Notes: generated by a model not told the origin, from the letters alone. A DNA stretch of 14,509 nt from an uncultured Clostridia bacterium (GCA_945947715.1 CAMEYZ010000028.1:1-14509); one strand, 5' to 3'; numbered from the stretch's first letter, positions 1-5,876 are shown. Numbers and translations: made by a program.

Positions 1-15
1 TGCTCGGGCGGCGCA

Positions 16-60
16 GCATTTGACAGCGAAGCGAATCAAATGCGCGGAGCTCTGCTCCGC
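16..60. repeat. Two abutting hairpins, possible dispersed repeat
   Basis: Two perfect inverted repeats stand side by side. The first has arms GCATTTGA (16-23) and TCAAATGC (36-43) around a 12-base loop. The second has arms GCGGAGC (44-50) and GCTCCGC (54-60) around TCT. No T-run follows on either strand, so they do not look like ordinary terminators. The flanking text (GCGAAGCGAATC, then CCGAAAAAGAACAA, then ACTCG ending at 80) resembles the text at 5034-5072. The rest of 1-104 shows no gene. Confidence 0.5.
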
Positions 61-104
61 CGAAAAAGAACAATTACTCGTATTGAAACTGAAAACACAT
101 AATC

Positions 105-149
105 AAAAACCGCCGCCTATTATCCGAAAAATCGGCTAATAGGCGGCGG
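105..149 (-). terminator. Rho-independent terminator of the GNAT operon
   Basis: A 13-bp perfect inverted repeat (arms 110-122 and 137-149, CCGCCGCCTATTA and its complement) continues into an inner CCGA/TCGG stem with an AAAA loop. On the minus strand it is followed by TTTTTGATT (positions 109 down to 101). It sits 14 bases beyond the acetyltransferase stop codon and so ends the minus-strand operon. Confidence 0.85.
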
Positions 150-162
150 AAACCATTCACTG

Positions 163-921
163 CTATTCAATAGGGACTGAACACATCTCCGACCATGCGG
201 GGAGAAATCCGCTGCCGAGGGCTGTTCGCTGGGAGAAGATGTTCCCGCTCCAGGTGCCGTAATAGGGGATTTTTCCGCGGAGAATGACCTCGTTTGCAAG
301 GGTCGATACAAGTATCGACGCAAGCCCTTTGCCACGATGCTCGGGGAGGACGTCTATACCTATCTGCCAGAAAAGCTCGCTGTCGTTGCTTGCTCCTGCC
401 ATGCCAAGTATCTCTTTTCCACTGACCGCACAGACTGCAAGAACATCTCTCCTGTCCCCGCGGGCGCCGTACATCAGCGCGTTTTCATATCCGCTGTAAT
501 AGGGATATAATATCTCCAGTATCTCACGCTCGCCGAAAATTCGCAGGTCATAGCCGCAGAAATCCTTCGGTGAAAAATCCGCAGAAGGCAGATAATACTG
601 ACTTATCATGCCGATAACATGGCCGAATGGCCCAATTAGCCCGTTTACTGCCGCAATGCCGCTTCCGTCAAAGAGCTTCGTCCCTGCTATGGAGGACAGC
701 TCCTGTCCCGCTTTTAAAATCTCGGGGACTGCTGATATGACGGTATTTCTCCCGAAGGAAGCTGCACGAAATGCGGGCGGATAATCGGTGAATTTCCGCT
801 GTTCCTCCGCGGAGACTGCGGCTGTCACCTTATTGACATCTGCGGAAAAATCTTCGGGAGTACAGCAATAATCCGCTGCAAGCTGTCTGAATGCCGCAGA
901 TAAAAATTCACTGTCTATCAT
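163..921 (-). CDS. GNAT family N-acetyltransferase
   Basis: 252 residues. The C-terminal part is a GNAT acyl-CoA-binding domain: IGIDVLPEHRGKGLAS (187-202) carries the motif A pattern RGKGLA that holds the CoA pyrophosphate. It is followed by YYGTWSGNIFSQRTALGSGF (220-239), the usual sN..S..la.k.GF ending of the family. The first 120 residues are not recognisable and may help choose the substrate, which cannot be predicted. The ATG at 921 has AAGGAGAAG ten bases upstream, placed inside the 3' end of the preceding gene; the two genes are 3 bases apart and probably translationally coupled. It is the last gene of the operon, just before the terminator. No signal peptide, so cytoplasmic. The family is certain, the specific role unknown. 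Confidence 0.88.
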   Translation of the reverse strand: MIDSEFLSAAFRQLAADYCCTPEDFSADVNKVTAAVSAEEQRKFTDYPPAFRAASFGRNTVISAVPEILKAGQELSSIAGTKLFDGSGIAAVNGLIGPFGHVIGMISQYYLPSADFSPKDFCGYDLRIFGEREILEILYPYYSGYENALMYGARGDRRDVLAVCAVSGKEILGMAGASNDSELFWQIGIDVLPEHRGKGLASILVSTLANEVILRGKIPYYGTWSGNIFSQRTALGSGFLPAWSEMCSVPIE

Positions 922-924
922 AAA

Positions 925-1833
925 TCAGCTTCTCCTTACTATAAATTTAATGGAGTAGACAGGCTCGGATATGGTGCAGAAATCGTCGAATTTATATTCC
1001 TCGCCCGTGGAAAGACGAGAGGTCCGCACTATGGTTTGCCGGTCGATAAGCTCCCCCTTTTGATTGTACATCTCAATGGCAAGGGTCACCCGACAGCCAT
1101 CGTAATCTGCGTCGTTTCTGATATATCCTGAGTAATAAAGCTTCCTTCCGTCAGAGCTGTTTTTGATAGAAAATCCAATCAAAGTGGTCCCTGTATCGGA
1201 ATAGGGACCGACCTTTATCCTTATGTCAGAGGGGTCCAGAGGCTTCTCTGTTTTGGAAACAAGCCCTGTTTCTGCGTCGCAGGTGTAGATATAACCGTCC
1301 TTTTCAGCCTCCGCAGAAATAGCATAGCCCTTCTCACAGAAATAGTAATAATTGCTGGAGCCTACCTTCTGGAGACCTGTTTTCATCCTTCCGTCCGAGC
1401 CTACAAAATATTTCTTTCCGTCCACCTCGACCAGCACATTTTTATACTGCTTCTGGAGAACACCGTCCTCGCCGTAAAGGAATATCTCCTTTCCGATTAT
1501 CACGTTGCCTGTCTGCATATAGCCCTTTTCATTGAAATAGTAGGACTTTCCGCCTATCTTGGCGCGGCCTGTCACCATGGAGCCGTCCTTGCGGAAATAA
1601 CAGGTATACCTATGACGGATAGTCTGCCAGCCTGTCTGCATAACGCCCTTTCTGTCGAAATAGTAGGTCTTTCCGTCTATCTCTTCAAGTCCTGTGACCT
1701 TGTCGCCGCTGTCGTCGAGATAGTATGTGCTGCCGTTTTCTGTGACAAACTCCGCTGAAACACAGAGCAGCGCTGTATTAATTGATAAAACAACTGCCGC
1801 CAGAGCTGCGGCAAATCTACTGTATTTTTTCAT
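925..1833 (-). CDS. Secreted cell-wall/glucan-binding repeat protein
   Basis: 302 residues. A signal peptide is clear: MKKYSRF, a hydrophobic stretch at 8-25, and probable cleavage after VSA (27). Residues 34 to about 195 hold seven or so degenerate choline/glucan-binding (CW_binding) repeats of about 20 residues, of the form G.tYYFd..G.m.tG; for example DGKTYYFDRKGVMQTGW (53-69) and GGKSYYFNEKGYMQTGN (94-110). Residues 203-302 form a separate beta-rich domain (IRIKVGPYSDTGTTLIGFSI onward) that I do not recognise. There is no sortase motif, so attachment would be non-covalent through the repeats. The start is set by a strong AAGGAGG eight bases before the ATG. It is the first gene of an operon with the acetyltransferase downstream. 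Likely role is surface attachment or envelope binding; no catalytic domain is visible. Confidence 0.85.
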   Translation of the reverse strand: MKKYSRFAAALAAVVLSINTALLCVSAEFVTENGSTYYLDDSGDKVTGLEEIDGKTYYFDRKGVMQTGWQTIRHRYTCYFRKDGSMVTGRAKIGGKSYYFNEKGYMQTGNVIIGKEIFLYGEDGVLQKQYKNVLVEVDGKKYFVGSDGRMKTGLQKVGSSNYYYFCEKGYAISAEAEKDGYIYTCDAETGLVSKTEKPLDPSDIRIKVGPYSDTGTTLIGFSIKNSSDGRKLYYSGYIRNDADYDGCRVTLAIEMYNQKGELIDRQTIVRTSRLSTGEEYKFDDFCTISEPVYSIKFIVRRS

Positions 1834-1881
1834 GCTGTTTCCTCCTTATGAAGATACATGTCGCTTGTTTTTCACATTTTG

Positions 1882-1910
1882 ATTATATCACAATTTTTCG
1901 AATAATTCAA
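1882..1910 (-). promoter_or_regulatory. Promoter of the wall-binding protein operon
   Basis: On the minus strand, TTGAAT (1905-1910), a 17-base spacer and TATAAT (1882-1887) preceded by TGA, giving an extended -10. It fires away from the rubrerythrin promoter. Between the two promoters lies a perfect 7-bp inverted repeat, AAATTTC (1934-1940) and GAAATTT (1946-1952), of unknown purpose. Confidence 0.75.
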
Positions 1911-1963
1911 TAGTTTTCACAGGATATTGACATAAATTTCATAAAGAAATTTGTTCAGAGCTA

Positions 1964-1992
1964 TTGACATTTGTGGATTATTATGATATACT
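1964..1992 (+). promoter_or_regulatory. Rubrerythrin promoter
   Basis: TTGACA (1964-1969), a 17-base spacer and TATACT (1987-1992), with TGA before the -10 as an extended element. This is close to the consensus for the main sigma factor. The start site would be near 1999, immediately before the Fur-type palindrome. Confidence 0.85.
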
Positions 1993-2001
1993 TTAGATAT
2001 G

Positions 2002-2024
2002 TTAATGATAACAATTATCATTAA
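2002..2024. promoter_or_regulatory. Fur/PerR-type operator
   Basis: A perfect 10-bp inverted repeat around CAA. The core TGATAACAATTATCA (2006-2020) differs from the Fur-box 7-1-7 consensus TGATAATnATTATCA at one base. It lies just downstream of the rubrerythrin -10, where a bound repressor would block initiation. Whether the regulator is Fur (iron) or PerR (peroxide) cannot be settled by sequence alone; the C/G pair resembles Fur more than the PerR consensus. Confidence 0.8.
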
Positions 2025-2052
2025 GGATTTAAATAAATGGAGGTAAAAAATT

Positions 2053-2601
2053 ATGGCTAAATGGATCTGTTCAATATGTGGTTATGTTTTCGAGGGTGAG
2101 AATCCTCCTGCTGCATGTCCTCAGTGCAAGGCTCCCGCTTCTAAGTTCACAAAGGCTGCAGAGGGCAGCATCACTTGGGCTTGCGAGCACGCTGTTGGCA
2201 TCGCTAAGGATGTTGATGACAAGGAGATCGTTGACGGTCTCAGAGAAAACTTCAACGGCGAGTGCAGCGAGGTAGGTATGTATCTTGCTATGTCCAGAGT
2301 TGCTGACAGAGAGGGCTATCCTGAGGTAGCAGAGGCTTACAAGAGAATCGCTTTCGAGGAGGCAGAGCACGCTGCTAAGTTCGCAGAGATGCTGGGCGAG
2401 GTAGTTACAAGCTCCACTAAGAAGAATCTTGAAATGCGCGTAATGGCTGAGGGCGGCGCTTGCGAGGGCAAGCTTGCACTGGCTAAGAAGGCTAAGGAAC
2501 TCAATCTCGACGCTATCCACGATACCGTTCACGAAATGGCTAAGGACGAGGCTCGTCACGGTGCTGCATTCAACGGTCTCCTGAACCGTTACTTCAAGTA
2601 A
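2053..2601 (+). CDS. Reverse rubrerythrin (N-terminal rubredoxin)
   Basis: 182 residues. Rubrerythrins reduce hydrogen peroxide (and oxygen in the reverse-order type) in anaerobes with electrons passed through a rubredoxin centre. The rubredoxin domain comes first: C6-x2-C9 (WICSICGY) and C22-x2-C25 (CPQC) bind one iron. A four-helix ferritin-like domain follows (about 60-182), with di-iron ligand candidates E70, E103/H106 (EEAEH) and E166/H169 (EARH). This domain order is that of reverse rubrerythrin, opposite to the classical one. The start has GGAGGT nine bases upstream. Codon use (GCT, AAG, GAG rich) suggests high expression. The gene is monocistronic, between a Fur-type operator and a strong terminator, so it is probably induced by iron shortage or peroxide. 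Confidence 0.93.
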   Translation: MAKWICSICGYVFEGENPPAACPQCKAPASKFTKAAEGSITWACEHAVGIAKDVDDKEIVDGLRENFNGECSEVGMYLAMSRVADREGYPEVAEAYKRIAFEEAEHAAKFAEMLGEVVTSSTKKNLEMRVMAEGGACEGKLALAKKAKELNLDAIHDTVHEMAKDEARHGAAFNGLLNRYFK

Positions 2602-2620
2602 TATTTCCCCATAGGAATAT

Positions 2621-2658
2621 AAATATCCTCCGCAGGTATTTCTGCGGAGGATATTTTT
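2621..2658 (+). terminator. Rubrerythrin terminator
   Basis: A perfect 15-bp inverted repeat (2621-2635 and 2642-2656, AAATATCCTCCGCAG and its complement) with a 6-base loop, ending in TTTTT on the plus strand. It starts 19 bases after the stop codon. Confidence 0.93.
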
Positions 2659-2668
2659 CGTATAAAAT

Positions 2669-2699
2669 CGGCGGACAATTCAGAACGAAATGTCCGCCG
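2669..2699 (-). terminator. Probable terminator of the 480-residue protein gene
   Basis: A 9-bp perfect inverted repeat, CGGCGGACA (2669-2677) and TGTCCGCCG (2691-2699), with a 13-base loop. On the minus strand ATTTTATA follows, a moderate T-tract. It lies 43 bases past the stop of the minus-strand gene. On the plus strand TTATTATTTATT follows, so it may also back up the rubrerythrin terminator. Confidence 0.6.
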
Positions 2700-2742
2700 T
2701 TATTATTTATTCATAGTTGTAAAGCAGTTAACGCTTTGAGAA

Positions 2743-4185
2743 TCACTTTACCACCGATGATGAGAAATCTACACAGCAGCTGTCGTCGAATCCGTCCTTT
2801 ATCAGCTCGATGACCTCCTTTGGCATTGTGCAGCCGTTAAGATGCATTACAACGCCATCGCCGAGCTTGCCGACAAAACGCATATTGTCTATGCCCTCAG
2901 AGGTGATATCGCAGTTTTCAAAGTCGAAAACGCAGCCGTCTCCCGCCCTGACGGTAACCATTGAAAATGCCGAAGCGCACATCCGGGTATTGCATACCGT
3001 GATGACCATCCCGTCGTTTAAGCTGCCCACGGCATAGAGCCAGTCAACTCCGCTGATACAGCAGTTTGTGACATTCATCACCGCTCCGTCGCCCAGCTTA
3101 TACACAAGCATTCCGAAGGCTCTTGCGGTCATGCAGGTATTTTTCACATCGATCACCGCTCCATTGCAGGAGCCGCCTACGTTGTCGTACATTTCCCCGT
3201 CGGGCTCCGGGTTGATGTTGCAGTTTTCGATAGTTATCCTTCCACCGACAATAATAGGTTTGAGCAGTTCACAAAATTCCTTCTCGGTTTTGTTCTCATT
3301 GGTCAGTTCGACCTCTCCTGTGACCTTGTCATTAAAATCAAACTCAGCGGACTTGTCACTTTTATTTTTAGGAATTACAAATCTGCCCAACATATCCGCA
3401 GCCCTGCTGACCTTATTTTCCACGAACCGCCCCAGGTCATTCCCGAAGCTGTCCCATGAGCCGCCGCGAAGCTGTCTCTGTCTGTCCTCCCACCACTGAG
3501 CATAGGTCATATCCTCCAGCTCAGAGTACGCCGACAGCTCCCAGGGAGCGAAAAATCTTGCCACCGCATGCTGTGCGATAAGCAGGAAGGTGGTCTTTTC
3601 GGCGTTTCCCGTGTTAAAGGGCACCTCGAACACCCGCAGCAATCCGTCTTCTGTGCGCTTGCTGACAGCAGGCTTGAATCTGCTCTTATCCAGCGGATAA
3701 ACGTACCGTTCCTCCCAGTCATCGTCAAAGAAGATGATAAGCTGAGAAACTGCGTCGTTAGTATCGTTATGTCCGCCAGTCATTGCGAAGCGGAAAAGAT
3801 AGTCCGTATTCTTTTCGAGGGTCTTTTCGCAGCGTATCTGCGTCCAGGACCACTGCCAGTCCCCTATTTCGAACTGCTCGGTATTATCTCCCCTGAAATC
3901 GGTGACGAACATTCTGGAGCCCACATTACTGGTACATTCCTTATCGAACTTAAATTCTCTTGCGTTAAAATCTATTGCCTTACTCATAATAATATCCTCC
4001 GTATTTTCAGTTACGGACGGGTCATGAGTAATCTGCACTCCGTCAATTTTCTGAAACCTGAGACGTATCTCGCAGTCGCTGACATACTCTGCCCGACCGT
4101 TCTTAACAAGTCCCCTTGCCCTTTTGGGGTAGGTTTCTCCGATAATTTTTCCTGTAACGTCTGTGACAATAACGTTTTTTTCCAT
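2743..4185 (-). CDS. Unknown three-part protein, PLMP-like N-terminus
   Basis: 480 residues, no signal peptide or membrane segment; I cannot name it. Part one (1-44), MEKNVIVTDVTGKIIGETYP then KRARGLVKNGRAEYV and IRL, has the pattern of the PLMP/RRXRR module seen at the N-terminus of IscB-type proteins. Part two (about 68-222) is beta-rich, aromatic-rich and could be a jelly roll. An amphipathic stretch (228-270) and a charged linker follow. Part three (315-465) has about five repeats of 25-27 residues of the form GxVxxxxN...LGD, suggesting a beta-solenoid. No nuclease motif is seen, so the resemblance to IscB is limited to part one. The ATG at 4185 is chosen over the upstream TTG at 4206 because AAGGGGAA lies about nine bases before it. 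Residue M67 has its own strong ribosome site. A strong promoter precedes the gene and it stands alone. Confidence 0.75.
   Translation of the reverse strand: MEKNVIVTDVTGKIIGETYPKRARGLVKNGRAEYVSDCEIRLRFQKIDGVQITHDPSVTENTEDIIMSKAIDFNAREFKFDKECTSNVGSRMFVTDFRGDNTEQFEIGDWQWSWTQIRCEKTLEKNTDYLFRFAMTGGHNDTNDAVSQLIIFFDDDWEERYVYPLDKSRFKPAVSKRTEDGLLRVFEVPFNTGNAEKTTFLLIAQHAVARFFAPWELSAYSELEDMTYAQWWEDRQRQLRGGSWDSFGNDLGRFVENKVSRAADMLGRFVIPKNKSDKSAEFDFNDKVTGEVELTNENKTEKEFCELLKPIIVGGRITIENCNINPEPDGEMYDNVGGSCNGAVIDVKNTCMTARAFGMLVYKLGDGAVMNVTNCCISGVDWLYAVGSLNDGMVITVCNTRMCASAFSMVTVRAGDGCVFDFENCDITSEGIDNMRFVGKLGDGVVMHLNGCTMPKEVIELIKDGFDDSCCVDFSSSVVK
3985..4000 (-). promoter_or_regulatory. Internal ribosome site and second start (M67)
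   Basis: On the minus strand GGAGG (3996-4000), then eight bases, then an in-frame ATG at 3987. Initiation here would give a 414-residue form (2743-3987) that begins MSKAIDFNAREF and lacks the N-terminal module. This ribosome site matches the consensus better than the one for the full-length start. Confidence 0.5.
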
Positions 4186-4263
4186 GGGTAGCTTCCCCTT
4201 ACACAAACATTTTGGCGCGCCTGCGTTTTTTTCTATGGGTTTCTCCCCCGACTGCCTGTCTAC

Positions 4264-4293
4264 AGTATATCACACCGAAAAAGCATTTGTCAA
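4264..4293 (-). promoter_or_regulatory. Promoter of the 480-residue protein gene
   Basis: On the minus strand TTGACA (4288-4293), an 18-base spacer and TATACT (4264-4269) with TGA before it (extended -10). The transcript would begin near 4257, leaving a leader of about 72 bases. It lies just downstream of the terminator of the membrane protein gene, so the two are separate units. Confidence 0.75.
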
Positions 4294-4304
4294 GTATTTT
4301 CCAA

Positions 4305-4337
4305 ACAAAAAATCGTGCAGACCAAAGTCCGCACGAT
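4305..4337 (-). terminator. Terminator of the CmpB-like membrane protein gene
   Basis: Arms 4312-4322 and 4327-4337 (outer 7 bp ATCGTGC/GCACGAT, then four inner pairs with one G-U) around a TTTG loop. TTTTTTGTTT follows on the minus strand. It begins 20 bases beyond the stop codon. Confidence 0.85.
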
Positions 4338-4357
4338 ATATGATCATCAAGTATTAA

Positions 4358-4996
4358 CTATCCCTTAAGAGCCGCCTTAACCTTATCCACGGAGTCCTTA
4401 ATAACGGGTATCCGGACCGTCCAACGGACATTGAGTGCACGGGTCTTATACATTTTCGCAAAGGATATGACAAAATCTGATACCATTGCTGCCGTGAGCA
4501 CTACTGCTGTAGTACGCAGGTCGTGTTCGTCCAGCATACCCACAAGGCTCATTATCGGGGTGAAGCACTTGCCCATAAAGAAGGTTATAATGAACGCAAA
4601 GCCAAGGCTTGTGGGGATAGAGGTGTATTTCGTGATATGCATGGGCAGGCTCTCGTAATTCCAGTATTCAAAGCCGAACAGCTTCTCCACCGCAGTTCCC
4701 AGAGCAATTTCTCCTACACTGACGATGACCGCCGATGACAGGAAATACACTATGTATCTCGACGTGAGAGAGGCTCCCCCAGCAGCGCCGATATGAAGCT
4801 CCTCAGGAGTTCCGATAAGCACATAGATGCCAACCACTAACAGTCCATAGCCAAACAGAAACGGCAGTGTCATATTCCGGTTATCCATATATCCTTTTCT
4901 GCACGCCAGCCAGATGTTTTCCAGTACAAAGCCCAAAAACGATATCACACCCGCTGCAAGTGCCAATGAATAAATATCATATTTTCCTATCATCAT
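4358..4996 (-). CDS. Membrane protein, CmpB/DUF1113 (ABC-type IV) family
   Basis: 212 residues with about five membrane helices (roughly 8-28, 44-62, 80-100, 128-150, 162-182). The family marks are GFVLENIWL (22-30) with a following NR.mtlPFL.GYG stretch (39-51), and FEYWNYESLPMHIT (109-122) before another helix. These resemble PF06541, which databases call a putative ABC transporter permease; no ATPase partner is here and the real function is unknown. The start is the ATG at 4996, with AAAGGAGAGAG about ten bases upstream; the longer reading frame to 5041 has no such site. The ATG overlaps the stop of a 35-codon reading frame (ATGA). The gene diverges from a tetR gene across a region of repeated GTTACAT boxes and may be its target. 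Identity of the family is moderately sure. Confidence 0.7.
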   Translation of the reverse strand: MMIGKYDIYSLALAAGVISFLGFVLENIWLACRKGYMDNRNMTLPFLFGYGLLVVGIYVLIGTPEELHIGAAGGASLTSRYIVYFLSSAVIVSVGEIALGTAVEKLFGFEYWNYESLPMHITKYTSIPTSLGFAFIITFFMGKCFTPIMSLVGMLDEHDLRTTAVVLTAAMVSDFVISFAKMYKTRALNVRWTVRIPVIKDSVDKVKAALKG

Positions 4997-5100
4997 ACAT
5001 TTCTCTCTCCTTTCTTGAGAGTTTTGTGTTTTGCAAAGCAAATCGAGGCGACAGCCGAAGAAACAAAACTCGGGTTTGAAAATCTTTGATTTTCAAACAT
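4993..5100 (-). CDS. Possible 35-residue leader peptide
   Basis: An open frame of 35 codons, starting MFENQRFSNPSFVSSAV and ending KKGERNV. Its stop overlaps the ATG of the membrane protein gene as ATGA, the usual geometry of translational coupling. AAAGGAG stands upstream, but only two bases from the ATG, which is too close for good initiation. Much of the frame lies within palindromic, repeat-like DNA (5019-5098), so it may be a chance frame in a repeat. There is no similarity I can name. Confidence 0.25.
   Translation of the reverse strand: MFENQRFSNPSFVSSAVASICFAKHKTLKKGERNV
5019..5098. repeat. Palindromic intergenic element
   Basis: An 11-bp perfect inverted repeat, GTTTGAAAATC (5074-5084) and GATTTTCAAAC (5088-5098), with loop TTT. 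Beside it lies a 9-bp inverted repeat, GAGTTTTGT (5019-5027) and ACAAAACTC (5063-5071). The text between (GCAAAGCAAATC, then CCGAAGAAACAAAACTCG) resembles positions 27-80. No T-tract follows, so it is not a standard terminator. Confidence 0.5.
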
Positions 5101-5142
5101 CGCTCCTTTCCGTCAGAATAAGGAAAATTTCTTATCCCTTTC

Positions 5143-5171
5143 TTGACATTTCCAAGAAATTATGTTACTAT
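5143..5171 (+). promoter_or_regulatory. Promoter of tetR
   Basis: TTGACA (5143-5148), a 17-base spacer and TACTAT (5166-5171) with TGT before it. The start site would be near 5178, just upstream of the first full GTTACAT box. The leader to the start codon is about 139 bases. Confidence 0.6.
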
Positions 5172-5296
5172 ATATTCAGAAGATGTTACATTTATAACGG
5201 CGTTACATTTGTATCATCACCTATATAATAACACATATTTTCAGAAAAATCAATAGATTTTCAGTCGGGTGTTACATTTTACATTGATATGTAACA
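5164..5296. promoter_or_regulatory. GTTACAT box cluster, likely TetR operators
   Basis: GTTAC(AT) recurs at 5164, 5185, 5202 and 5271, and inverted (ATGTAAC) at 5289-5295. The last pair makes TGTTACAT (5270-5277) and ATGTAACA (5289-5296), a perfect 8-bp inverted repeat with an 11-base spacer. The boxes sit between and just downstream of two divergent promoters, as expected for an autoregulating TetR repressor that also controls its neighbour. That the local TetR binds them is inference. Confidence 0.55.
5225..5253 (-). promoter_or_regulatory. Promoter toward the membrane protein gene
   Basis: On the minus strand TTGATT (5248-5253), a 17-base spacer and TATTAT (5225-5230) preceded by TGT. The start site would be near 5218, giving a leader of about 220 bases that holds the GTTACAT boxes at 5184-5208 and the palindromic element. 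The spacing is ideal and the hexamers fair. Confidence 0.55.
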
Positions 5297-5316
5297 TCAT
5301 GAGAGGAAGCGTTAGA

Positions 5317-5871
5317 ATGGAGAATGTTGTAAAAAAGGACGTACTAAGGGCCTCCAACGAGGAGGCTAACCGCATCACAAGAGAATGTATCCAAACTGCA
5401 CTGATAAACCTAATAGCCGTAAAGCCCTTCGATAAGATAACAATTACCGAGCTTGTGCTGAAATCCGGCGTGTCGCGAATGTCCTTCTACCGAAACTACA
5501 AGACCAAGGAGGACGTTATCATGGATATGTGCACCGAGCTCGAAGAACAGCTCTACGAAAGCATCTCCGATGACAGCTTCAAGAATGACCCGAGAAATTG
5601 GTATTTCGGACTTTTCCGCAGAGTATTATCCCACGAAAAGGAGCTTTCCCTGCTCTTTTCCGCAAATATGCCACAGAACATCTCTATCCGGATACTCACC
5701 GCTGCAGGGGAGGTATTCAAGAAGCTCTCCCTTTCCGAAGAGGAACAGTACAAGGCCTCCGCATGGGAGGGCGCGCTTATCGGCATAATTTTCCACTGGC
5801 TTGCCGCGGGAATGAAGGAGTCTCCCGATGAAATGGCGGATATGTGCATGAAGCTCATCAACAATGCATAG
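5317..5871 (+). CDS. TetR/AcrR family transcriptional regulator
   Basis: 184 residues. The N-terminal DNA-binding domain is typical: TRECIQTALINLIAVKPFDK (21-40), then the helix-turn-helix ITITELVLKSGVSRMSFYRN (41-60) followed by YKTKEDVI (61-68). The C-terminal part (about 90-184) is helical and should hold the ligand pocket and dimer face; it resembles the TetR_C_8 kind, with the GALIGIIFHWL...GM segment (152-166). The ligand is unknown. The start at 5317 has AGAGGAAG ten bases upstream; ATG at 5299 and an earlier frame to 5269 are less likely since they fall in the operator region. The gene diverges from the CmpB-like membrane protein gene, its probable target, and ends at a terminator shared with GAPDH. 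Confidence 0.88.
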   Translation: MENVVKKDVLRASNEEANRITRECIQTALINLIAVKPFDKITITELVLKSGVSRMSFYRNYKTKEDVIMDMCTELEEQLYESISDDSFKNDPRNWYFGLFRRVLSHEKELSLLFSANMPQNISIRILTAAGEVFKKLSLSEEEQYKASAWEGALIGIIFHWLAAGMKESPDEMADMCMKLINNA

Positions 5872-5876
5872 CAGAC

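Noticed and set aside
2071..2559. A 162-codon minus-strand frame over rubrerythrin
   Set aside because: Antisense shadow of a strongly biased, highly expressed gene; no domain seen.
3568..4191. A 207-codon plus-strand frame over the 480-residue gene
   Set aside because: Antisense to a gene with promoter, ribosome site, repeats and terminator on the other strand; no domain seen.
5074..5098. The 11-bp palindrome as a terminator or attenuator
   Set aside because: Neither strand has a T-run directly after the stem.
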